64,000 bases of DNA from Sphingobacterium bovistauri (GTDB taxonomy: Bacteria > Bacteroidota > Bacteroidia > Sphingobacteriales > Sphingobacteriaceae), in the NCBI RefSeq assembly GCF_020295405.1, contig NZ_JADEYP010000011.1:61408-125407 (forward strand), given 5' to 3'. The notes beneath the pieces were generated by a model, which was not told where the DNA came from, did no database searches, and was given only the letters and a program-made list of their open reading frames with translations. Below, one piece after another: positions 45,744 through 52,933 of this stretch (position 1 is its first letter; each line of letters starts with the position of its first letter). The translations under genes and the position numbers were made by a program.

Positions 45744-48338
45744 TTATCTCAAATTATATCTTAATGTTACACCATAGGTCTGTGGATCTCCCACAACTCC
45801 TGCATATTGCCCAAAATTTCCTGGGGCAGCCAATAATTGTTCGTAATAATCTTTGTTTGTTAAGTTTCTACTCCACGCAATCACAGATAATCCATTACTA
45901 CCTCTGAAACCAACCCTCGCATTAAACAGTGTATATGCATCAATATTTAAATACTGAGATGGTGACGAACTAGATGAAAATTTAGAACGATAGAAAGCAT
46001 CCACACCTAAGAAGTAGTTACCTTGAAGACTTAGAAAATTACCTTTCAACGTAAATTCTGGTGCAATAGTCCACGAATATTTAGAGATTCCGGGCAATTG
46101 ACCACCTGACACATCTTTAAATGCTTGTACTCCTCCAACTTCCTCCAAAGGCACTGGTGCATTCGTAAATTTGTCATACTTTCCATCTACATAGGCAAAC
46201 GCAGCATTGATTCGCAGAAAGGCACTTACTTTTATACTTCCATCTAATTCCAGACCTTTCACACTTACCTTTTCAGCATTCGCTAAATACCCTCTATTCA
46301 CTCCTGGGTCAGGTGTTTGTACTTGTGTTTGATAATCCTTTATCTGTGTTTCGAATAAAGTCAAGTTCAGGAAGGCATTACGGATTGGATTTGTTTTCAC
46401 ACCAAATTCATAATGATTCACTGATTCTGGCTTCACTTCGGCCAATTCTGTAGCAACATTCCCATCTATAACCGGTAATCCACCTACATTAATGCCAATA
46501 GGCTTGTAGCTTTTCGAATAGGTTATGAAAGTATTGTAATTGGGATTGAATTTATATTGCAAAGACAGTTGTCCTGAAAAATTATCCGCATCGGCATTCA
46601 CATCAAATTGCTGATTGGAATAAATACTATTCACAGCTACCAACTGTGCTTCTGTATAGTTGATACTATTTTCAACAAATTTCACACGGCTGTAATCTGC
46701 TACTTTCCTATCATAGTTATAGCGGATACCAGGCAATAAGTGCAACTTATCAGTTATAGCCCAATCCAATTGACCAAACAAAGCCAAACTTGTACTTTTT
46801 ATACCATAATTCGTACGGATCCCTACTCTATCCACTAATCCTGAAGCCCATTGTGAGGCTGCAGCATTATTTTGTTGAAAACGCCACAATGCATCACCAG
46901 CCTCTTCTGTATGGACAGGGTCTGTTCTTAAATTTTGCCATAATCCAAACACACCAACAACACCACTAATTTTGTCATTGATATTACCTGAATATCTAAA
47001 TTCTTGAGACCATTGATCATGTTTTGAATTTCCAGAAGAAATGGTATACACAGGTATTCCTAAATAATCTCTATCATTCAATGGCACCCAGTCCCAATAG
47101 CGCCAAGCCGAAGTAGAGGTCAATGTACCATTACCAATTTTGTAATCTACATTCAATGACAAACCACCTAATTCGTTGTCAGCTTTTGAACGTGTATCTA
47201 AATCCACTTTACGCTCAAATGCACTTTTGTATGGGATTTCGTACCCCAAATCCTTTATTATACTATTGAACTGTCTGTATTCCGAACGTTGATTTTGAAC
47301 TACACCAGCAACAGCCCAACCATAACCATCCGGCCTTTGCTTGGTCACATCCCCCGCCAGGGTAACCTTTATATTTTCATTCGGCGTGAATAACAATTGG
47401 CCTCTTACACCCAAATTATTGATATCATTGATTTGACGGTCTGTATTGACATTATACAATAGTCCGTCGCGTTGTGTACCTGAGAATGAAACTCTTGCAG
47501 CTAACTTATCCTTCACTATAGGGCCTGTGATTGATGCTTTGCCTTGTACATAACCATAATTTCCATAGCTTACCTCAAAATTTGCCCCAGGAATAAAGGA
47601 TGGTAAGCGAGAGGTAATATTGAAAGCACCAGAAGTTGTGTTTTTACCAAACAATGTTCCTTGTGGCCCTCGTAACACTTCAATTTGCTCAATATCTATA
47701 AAATCCAATGCTGTAGCTGCTGGACGTGCCAAGTAAACACCATCCAAATAAAAGCCTACACCTGGGTCTATTCCATCATTTGTCAAACCATAGGTCGAAC
47801 CTAAGCCACGAATATTCAATGTAGTATTACGCGCATTGGAAGCATACAATTGAACTGATGGAACAACTTCTTTGATACGATTGACATTAAAAGCCCCTGC
47901 ATCTTCAATAACACTTGCCTTTACAATAGATACTGGAATCGGTATATCTTGAACCTGCTCTGTACGGCGTCTAGATGTTACAAAGACTTGTTCTAGTGTA
48001 TTCAAACTCTGTTTTAATTCTATCACAGCTGGAGACGTTTCTATTACTAGTTTCTTGGTTTCATACCCCAAATAGGAAATGATAACTGTAAAAGGTAGTT
48101 TTTGACCAGTTACAAATTGAAACTTCCCATCTCTATCTGTTTTAACCTGGTGTGTAACAGCGTCCAATTGCACCGTGACACCCGAAATAGGTTCTTTGCT
48201 ATCAGCATCGATGATAGTACCTACAAGAGATGCATTTATTATAGGTTTAGGATTTATCTCTTGAGCATGAACCAAATCAATAAGTGCGAACAAAAAAGAT
48301 AATCCGATTGATATGCTATAAATTCTTTTATAATTCAT
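45744..48338 (-). CDS. TonB-dependent receptor with SusC-type N-terminal beta domain
   Basis: The frame is open from a TTG at 48410, but the signal peptide starts at the ATG at 48338 (SLSFLFALIDLVHAQ), which I take as the start. A carboxypeptidase-regulatory-like domain (ASLVGTIIDADSKEPISG) precedes a plug of the siderophore/sphingomonad receptor type (QDIPIPVSIV, LNIRGLGSTYGLTNDGIDPGVGFYLDGVYL, EVLRGPQGTLFGKNTTSGAFNI) and a barrel ending in an aromatic-terminated strand. This barrel family differs from SusC and has no SusD partner. With TauE/SafE next to it, import of a small organosulfur or sulfated compound is the most reasonable inference. Confidence 0.9.
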   Translation of the reverse strand: MNYKRIYSISIGLSFLFALIDLVHAQEINPKPIINASLVGTIIDADSKEPISGVTVQLDAVTHQVKTDRDGKFQFVTGQKLPFTVIISYLGYETKKLVIETSPAVIELKQSLNTLEQVFVTSRRRTEQVQDIPIPVSIVKASVIEDAGAFNVNRIKEVVPSVQLYASNARNTTLNIRGLGSTYGLTNDGIDPGVGFYLDGVYLARPAATALDFIDIEQIEVLRGPQGTLFGKNTTSGAFNITSRLPSFIPGANFEVSYGNYGYVQGKASITGPIVKDKLAARVSFSGTQRDGLLYNVNTDRQINDINNLGVRGQLLFTPNENIKVTLAGDVTKQRPDGYGWAVAGVVQNQRSEYRQFNSIIKDLGYEIPYKSAFERKVDLDTRSKADNELGGLSLNVDYKIGNGTLTSTSAWRYWDWVPLNDRDYLGIPVYTISSGNSKHDQWSQEFRYSGNINDKISGVVGVFGLWQNLRTDPVHTEEAGDALWRFQQNNAAASQWASGLVDRVGIRTNYGIKSTSLALFGQLDWAITDKLHLLPGIRYNYDRKVADYSRVKFVENSINYTEAQLVAVNSIYSNQQFDVNADADNFSGQLSLQYKFNPNYNTFITYSKSYKPIGINVGGLPVIDGNVATELAEVKPESVNHYEFGVKTNPIRNAFLNLTLFETQIKDYQTQVQTPDPGVNRGYLANAEKVSVKGLELDGSIKVSAFLRINAAFAYVDGKYDKFTNAPVPLEEVGGVQAFKDVSGGQLPGISKYSWTIAPEFTLKGNFLSLQGNYFLGVDAFYRSKFSSSSSPSQYLNIDAYTLFNARVGFRGSNGLSVIAWSRNLTNKDYYEQLLAAPGNFGQYAGVVGDPQTYGVTLRYNLR

Positions 48339-48408
48339 AAATTTAAGCCGTTTATTAGTGAACATTACAAGTCGACAACGCCAATTGAACACTTGTTTAT
48401 TATTAGAC

Positions 48409-48458
48409 AAAATAAAGGGGAAGCCTCACACTTCCCCTCTCTATATACATAAGGGGAA
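48409..48458 (-). promoter_or_regulatory. Candidate transcription attenuator of the TonB receptor/TauE operon
   Basis: Reading the minus strand after the leader stop: segment A TTCCCCT (48458-48452), segment B AGGGGAAG (48438-48431), segment C CTTCCCCT (48423-48416), then TTTATTTTG. B-C forms an 8-bp, GC-rich terminator hairpin with a 7-nt loop and a U-rich tail. A-B forms a competing 7-bp antiterminator. Segment A begins only 6 nt after the leader stop, so a ribosome finishing the leader would mask A and permit termination. This is the classical leader-peptide attenuation geometry. Confidence 0.6.
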
Positions 48459-48463
48459 TAAAA

Positions 48464-48562
48464 TTAATTACACATTCGCATTTTCCCTATCGAAACGATA
48501 TTCTTTTCAATAGACTTTCCTACTACACATTCTGATTTTGAAATTTTGTAAAATAGACTCAT
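48464..48562 (-). CDS. Putative 32-aa cysteine-ended leader peptide upstream of the TonB receptor
   Basis: ATG at 48562 opens a 32-codon ORF ending GKMRMCN-stop, with Cys codons at positions 12 and 31. It has no resemblance to any enzyme domain and is too short for a normal gene. It ends just before the candidate attenuator hairpins. The terminal Arg-Met-Cys-X-stop is shared with the leader before SusC. Stalling at the UGU codon next to the stop would leave attenuator segment A partly free. A cysteine-sensing role is inferred; sequence-only evidence. Confidence 0.55.
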   Translation of the reverse strand: MSLFYKISKSECVVGKSIEKNIVSIGKMRMCN

Positions 48563-48607
48563 TACTTATTATTAATTAAAGTTTGATAATTAACTAGTTG
48601 TACACAA

Positions 48608-48631
48608 TGCATTGTTAACAATGCAAATATA
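48608..48631 (-). promoter_or_regulatory. -7 box and 18-bp perfect palindrome upstream of the leader peptide
   Basis: On the minus strand TATATTTG (48631-48624) matches TAnnTTTG. It runs directly into TGCATTGTTAACAATGCA (48608-48625), a perfect 18-bp palindrome that would cover the transcription start. An overlapping ACAATGCATTGT palindrome extends it. This is a typical position for a dimeric repressor operator. No good -33 box lies at the normal spacing, which suggests activator dependence or a wrong -7 assignment. Confidence 0.5.
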
Positions 48632-48834
48632 TAAACAAAAAATAAAAAGTCTACTAATTTTATAGATTTAATATACATTAATGTTTATTCAACTGATTAC
48701 CAATACATTAATTTAAATATTTAATTCACAAAGGCATTAATTTCGCTATAAACTGAACTTAAGTATAATCCATCTAAGAACTTCACTACATAAGTATGCA
48801 AAATGAATAGAGGAAATTACATTCAGCCAAAAAT
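48632..48834. other. AT-rich intergenic stretch with nothing recognisable
   Basis: The 572-bp gap between the TonB receptor and the YiaAB gene holds the attenuator, leader and palindrome on its left. This remaining portion is very AT-rich. I see no ORF, RNA gene or clear repeat in it, apart from short ATTAATTT-like repetitions. Confidence 0.6.
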
Positions 48835-48842
48835 TAACTTTG
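48835..48842 (+). promoter_or_regulatory. Candidate -7 box for the YiaAB-like gene
   Basis: TAACTTTG (TAnnTTTG consensus), 68 bp before the ATG at 48911. The predicted leader is about 60 nt and AT-rich. The -33 match is weak. Confidence 0.45.
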
Positions 48843-48910
48843 ACAAGTTCCATTTTTTTTCAAACACGATTAATTATCCTATATTTAAATAATTAACCAA
48901 CTATTTAAAA

Positions 48911-49384
48911 ATGGAAAATCCAATAAATCTTAATGAAAACATTGATTCTGAAATTAAGAATCATGCAAAACTAGATGAGAAAAATAACTATCCTTTAAAA
49001 CCAACTCCTGCTTTCATTGGTGCATCGTGGGCTGCACTATTTATTGGGGTCATTGGATATTGTATTGGTTTATGGAACGCCACTATGGAATTAAATGAGA
49101 AAGGATATTATTTCACCATATTACTTTTTGGACTTTTCGCAGTTGTCTCAGTACAAAAAAGTGTTCGTGATAAAGCAGAAAACCTTCCTGTGACGGATAT
49201 GTATTATGGAATAAGTTGGTTTGCAACAATAGCGTCCATTTCCCTTCTAATAATCGGTCTGTGGAATGCGGAATTATTATTAAGTGAAAAAGGCTTTTAC
49301 GCAATGTCCTTTGTATTAAGTCTATTCGCATCAATCGCTGTTCAAAAAAACACACGTGATTCTAAATTAATTGAAACAAAATAG
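48911..49384 (+). CDS. YiaA/YiaB two-helix domain inner-membrane protein
   Basis: A 157-aa protein with a hydrophilic N-terminus of about 40 residues and two copies of the YiaAB domain, each a pair of helices. The first is AALFIGVIGYCIGLWNATMELNEKGYYFTILLFGLFAVVSVQKSVRD. The second is FATIASISLLIIGLWNAELLLSEKGFYAMSFVLSLFASIAVQKNTRD. The internal repeat (GLWNA-x(4)-L-x-EKG) is plain by eye. Function unknown; the domain is common in proteobacteria and Bacteroidota. It is a single-gene unit. Confidence 0.9.
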   Translation: MENPINLNENIDSEIKNHAKLDEKNNYPLKPTPAFIGASWAALFIGVIGYCIGLWNATMELNEKGYYFTILLFGLFAVVSVQKSVRDKAENLPVTDMYYGISWFATIASISLLIIGLWNAELLLSEKGFYAMSFVLSLFASIAVQKNTRDSKLIETK

Positions 49385-49393
49385 TCTATAAAC

Positions 49394-49426
49394 TAGTTAG
49401 GCTTAACAAATTGTTAAGCCTAACTA
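49394..49426. repeat. 16-bp perfect inverted repeat between convergent genes
   Basis: TAGTTAGGCTTAACAA, one base, then its exact complement. It sits between the YiaAB gene and fadE, which converge. It is a plausible bidirectional terminator, but no T tract follows on either strand (A-rich on the plus side), so Rho-independent termination is not certain. Confidence 0.6.
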
Positions 49427-49450
49427 ATCTAAATAAAAAATAAAAAAAAT

Positions 49451-51235
49451 CTAAAAACAGTACTTGTTCTCTTCTACTAGTTTTCGTGCAATACGTTGAC
49501 GTGCTTCTTTCACATTGAAAGGTGCTGCCTTTGTAAAACGACGAATACCAACCAACATCATATTCAATTCATCTCCCTCACCAAAAGAATATAAAGCTTC
49601 TTTTGCAGCCACATTCACTTTGTCAATCGTAGAATACAAATACACACGAGCCATATCTATCGCTAATGCAGCAGACTCTTCACCTCTTGTATGATACAAT
49701 TTTTCCGCACGTAGCAAAACAGATTCTGCCACATACACATATCCGATTACATCCGCAATATTCATCAGAATCTCTTGTTCCTTAGACAAAGTCATCATTA
49801 ATTTTTGAACAGCAGCACCAGCGACCAACAAACCTGCCTTTTTCAAATTAGCAATAATCTTTTTCTCCGCAGTGAACGGCGTATCATCTTCTTCGCCAAA
49901 ATCAGGAATAGACATCAATTCACCCGCTACAGCTTGAGCAGGTCCCATTAAATCCAATTCACCTTTCATCGCACGTTTCAACAACATATCTACTACCAAC
50001 AAGCGATTTACTTCATTTGTTCCCTCAAATATTCTGTTGATACGCGAATCGCGATAAGCTCTTTCCATAGGAGCTTCTGCCGAATAGCCCATACCTCCGT
50101 AGATCTGCACACCTTCATCTACCACATAATCCAGCATCTCTGAACACCAAACTTTGATAATCGCACACTCAATAGCAAATTGTTCTACAGATTTTAACTT
50201 CGCCTTCGCTTCATCCATTCCGCCTGCAACTAAAGAATCGTATGCATCATCAATGTTTTGTCCAGCACGATAAGCCGCTGATTCTGTCGCAAACAATCTT
50301 GTCGCCATTTCCGCCAACTTGTATCGAATTGCACCAAACTTAGAAATCGGCAAATTGAATTGCACACGCTCATTCGCATAATTAACTGCTGTAGAAATCA
50401 CAGAACGCGCAGAACCAATAGTTGCCGCGCCTAATTTGATACGACCAATATTCAAAATATTAACGGCAATTTTAAATCCATTTTCACGTTCAGAAAGCAT
50501 ATTCTCTATTGGAACGGGGCAATCATTAAAGAAAACTTGACGCGTCGAAGAACCTTTGATACCTAGTTTGTGTTCTTCCGGATTCATGGTGATTCCACCA
50601 AAATCTTTCTCTACTATAAAAGCAGTAAGATTCTTATCATCATCAATTTTGGCAAAAACAATATATATGTACGCAAAGCCACCATTCGTTATCCACATTT
50701 TTTGACCATTAATCAGATAATGTGTTCCCTCAGCATTTAGCTTCGCCGAAGTACGACCTGAGTTTGCATCCGATCCAGAATTTGGCTCCGTCAAACAATA
50801 CGCAGCCTTCCATTCTCCGGTTCCTAATTTTGGAATATACTTCGCTTTTTGTTCAGCATTTCCATAATACAAAATAGGCAAAGTGCCAATTCCAGTATGT
50901 GCTGATAATGCTACCGCAAAAGAAAATCCTCCTCCCACCGCATCTGCCACAAGCATAGATGTATTGAAATTTTTGCCAAAACCACCATATTCTTCAGGGA
51001 TAGAAACACCCAACATTCCCAATTCTCCAGACTTATCCAACAGACTTTGCATCAATCCCTCTTCTTGAGCATCTATTCGGTCCAACTTATTCAAAACTTC
51101 AGCATCTAAGAAATCTAAACAAGTTTGACGAATCATTTGTGCTTCTTCATCAAATTCTTCAGGTATAAATATATCAGTGTATGCAGTTTCTTTAATTACA
51201 AACTCACCACCTTTGATTGATGTTTTGTTACTCAT
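49451..51235 (-). CDS. Acyl-CoA dehydrogenase, long form (FadE of a fadNAE operon)
   Basis: An FAD enzyme of 594 aa carrying out the first oxidation of fatty acyl-CoA. It has the N-terminal helical domain, FAD-binding CLTEPNSGSDANSGRTSA and MWITNGGFAYIYIVFAK, and the catalytic-base segment VQIYGGMGYSAEAPMERAYRDSRINRIFEGTNEVNR (Glu in EGTNE). The extra C-terminal domain of about 170 aa is as in VLCAD-like and Bacillus FadE proteins. It is the last gene of MarR-fadN-fadA-fadE. The long C-terminal extension suggests membrane association for long chains. Confidence 0.93.
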   Translation of the reverse strand: MSNKTSIKGGEFVIKETAYTDIFIPEEFDEEAQMIRQTCLDFLDAEVLNKLDRIDAQEEGLMQSLLDKSGELGMLGVSIPEEYGGFGKNFNTSMLVADAVGGGFSFAVALSAHTGIGTLPILYYGNAEQKAKYIPKLGTGEWKAAYCLTEPNSGSDANSGRTSAKLNAEGTHYLINGQKMWITNGGFAYIYIVFAKIDDDKNLTAFIVEKDFGGITMNPEEHKLGIKGSSTRQVFFNDCPVPIENMLSERENGFKIAVNILNIGRIKLGAATIGSARSVISTAVNYANERVQFNLPISKFGAIRYKLAEMATRLFATESAAYRAGQNIDDAYDSLVAGGMDEAKAKLKSVEQFAIECAIIKVWCSEMLDYVVDEGVQIYGGMGYSAEAPMERAYRDSRINRIFEGTNEVNRLLVVDMLLKRAMKGELDLMGPAQAVAGELMSIPDFGEEDDTPFTAEKKIIANLKKAGLLVAGAAVQKLMMTLSKEQEILMNIADVIGYVYVAESVLLRAEKLYHTRGEESAALAIDMARVYLYSTIDKVNVAAKEALYSFGEGDELNMMLVGIRRFTKAAPFNVKEARQRIARKLVEENKYCF

Positions 51236-51333
51236 AATTTTAATTGATTAAGGAGAAAAGAATAATGTCTTATTCATCACTCGCTTGCCTAAACGTTTAC
51301 AATTTGCTAATCTTAAACTCTTAATTAAAAAAG

Positions 51334-52509
51334 CTAATCCATCATTTCGAAAATACCTGCAGCCCCTTGTCCTGTACCCACACACATGGTAACCATACCG
51401 TATTTTTTACCTCGTCGCTTTAGCTCATTCAAAACTTGAACAGTCAACTTAGCACCAGTACAGCCCAAAGGATGCCCTAACGCAATAGCTCCACCATTCA
51501 CGTTGATTTTTTCTTCATCTAATCCTAATTCACGGATCACAGCCAACGACTGCGAAGCAAAAGCTTCATTCAATTCGAACAAATCAATATCTTCCTTCTG
51601 CAAACCAGCCATTGCTAATGCTTTTGGAATAGCAGCTATAGGACCTATTCCCATAATGCGTGGAGGAACCCCAGCTACGGCATATGAAATCAATTTGGCA
51701 ATTGGCTTCAACCCAAGTTCTTTCATTTTACGCTCAGACATCACCAACACAAATGCTGCTCCGTCTGAAGTTTGAGAGGAATTACCTGCTGTCACTACTC
51801 CATCAGCGGCAAAAACAGGTCTCAATTTGGCTAAAGCATCTAAACTCGAGTCAGCACGCGGACCTTCATCTGTATCTACGATATATTCACGCGTCGCCAT
51901 CTTACCATCTTTAATGTAGTTTTCTTTGATTTTAATCGGAACGATTTCATCTTTGAAAACTCCATTCTTAATCGCAGCAACTGCCTTTTGATGAGATTTT
52001 AAGGCAAACGCATCTTGATCTTCACGTGAAACATTGAAATCATGTGCCACCGCTTCTGCGGTTAAGCCCATTCCCCAATACCAATCTGGGTTTTCTTTCG
52101 CCGTTTTTGGATTCGGAACAATTTTCCAGCCCCCAAACGGCATACCCGACATCATTTCTGCTCCTCCCGCAATAATAATATCGGCCATCCCAGTTTTAAT
52201 CTTTGCTGTAGCTGTCGCAATCGTATCTAACCCTGACGCACAATACCTATTTACGGTCACGGCTGGAACTTTATCCGTATCCAAGCCCATTAACGAAATA
52301 AAACGTGCCATGTTCATGCCTTGCTCTGCCTCTGGCATCGCATTGCCAACAATTACGTCGTCAATTTCTTCTTTATTTAAATTTGGCACTGATGCCACTA
52401 AATGTTTTATAACTTCTGCGGCTAAATCGTCTGCACGCATAAACCGAAATCCACCTCGAGGCGCCTTTCCTACCGCGGTACGATATCCTGCTACTATATA
52501 TGCTTCCAT
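51334..52509 (-). CDS. fadA: Acetyl-CoA C-acyltransferase (3-ketoacyl-CoA thiolase)
   Basis: Catalyses the thiolytic step of beta-oxidation. The 391-aa length is standard. The nucleophilic cysteine lies in VNRYCASGLDTI, the second signature is NVNGGAIALGHPLGCTGA (His), and the C-terminal cysteine lies in MVTMCVGTGQGAAGIFE. GNSSQTSDGAAF is the expected internal motif. In the operon it follows fadN and a broken small gene and precedes fadE by 98 bp. The order N-A-E is the same as in the Bacillus subtilis fadNAE operon. Confidence 0.96.
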   Translation of the reverse strand: MEAYIVAGYRTAVGKAPRGGFRFMRADDLAAEVIKHLVASVPNLNKEEIDDVIVGNAMPEAEQGMNMARFISLMGLDTDKVPAVTVNRYCASGLDTIATATAKIKTGMADIIIAGGAEMMSGMPFGGWKIVPNPKTAKENPDWYWGMGLTAEAVAHDFNVSREDQDAFALKSHQKAVAAIKNGVFKDEIVPIKIKENYIKDGKMATREYIVDTDEGPRADSSLDALAKLRPVFAADGVVTAGNSSQTSDGAAFVLVMSERKMKELGLKPIAKLISYAVAGVPPRIMGIGPIAAIPKALAMAGLQKEDIDLFELNEAFASQSLAVIRELGLDEEKINVNGGAIALGHPLGCTGAKLTVQVLNELKRRGKKYGMVTMCVGTGQGAAGIFEMMD

Positions 52510-52552
52510 TTCTTTTAATTTAGTAGTTCGTAATGTGTATTGTGTATTGAGA

Positions 52553-52909
52553 TTACTTCAATGATTTTATCAAGTTATAAAGCATCTTTTGGACAGCTTC
52601 TACTTCATTACATAATTTATTTTTTACAGAATCATCTATATAAGTCAATCTATTAAGTAATTATAATTGAGTTTCTAACTCATATGCCGAGCCGTTTGCA
52701 ATTCCTAAAAATTGAATAAACTCACCTTTAGTATTTCGTCCAGCACCTTCAGCTATATTAGAACAAATTGAAACAGCACTTCTCCTAATTTGGCTAAGAA
52801 GCCCAAACTTTTCCGCGACAGGCAGATTTTCTGTACTCATATATACTGAATTAGCTAAATCCATAGCCTTTTGCCAAACAACCAAATCACGGAACTTATG
52901 CATACTCAA
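52553..52909 (-). pseudogene. Four-helix-bundle (S23-type) protein gene interrupted by one in-frame stop
   Basis: The N-terminal 82 codons (MSMHKFRDLVVWQKAMDLAN, QIRRSAVSICSNIAEGAGR, GEFIQFLGIANGSAYELETQL) are the standard start of the 118-aa four-helix-bundle family first seen in 23S rRNA intervening sequences. A TAA at 52661-52663 follows. Translation beyond it stays in frame and continues the family pattern (LLNRLTYIDDSVKNKL, then EVEAVQKMLYNLIKSLK-stop), giving 118 residues with the stop at position 83. It therefore looks like a single nonsense change rather than a frameshift. It sits inside the fad operon with no functional link. Confidence 0.85.
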
Positions 52910-52933
52910 TTCTCATTACTTAATACTCAAAGA

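Noticed and set aside
48339..48410. N-terminal extension of the TonB receptor from the TTG at 48410
   Set aside because: It would place a hydrophilic segment with WRCR before the signal peptide; the ATG at 48338 gives a normal signal sequence. The segment shares AATTGGyGTTG with the other leader region (44770-44781), so it could have a regulatory role, but the match is too short to claim.
48339..48910. Cobalamin or SAM riboswitch upstream of the TonB receptor
   Set aside because: I could not find a B12 box or SAM-type core; the visible structure is explained by the leader ORF and the A/B/C hairpins.
52034..52564. A 176-codon plus-strand open frame opposite the thiolase gene
   Set aside because: It lies fully antisense to fadA, has no recognisable domain, and its frame is kept open by the codon bias of fadA.
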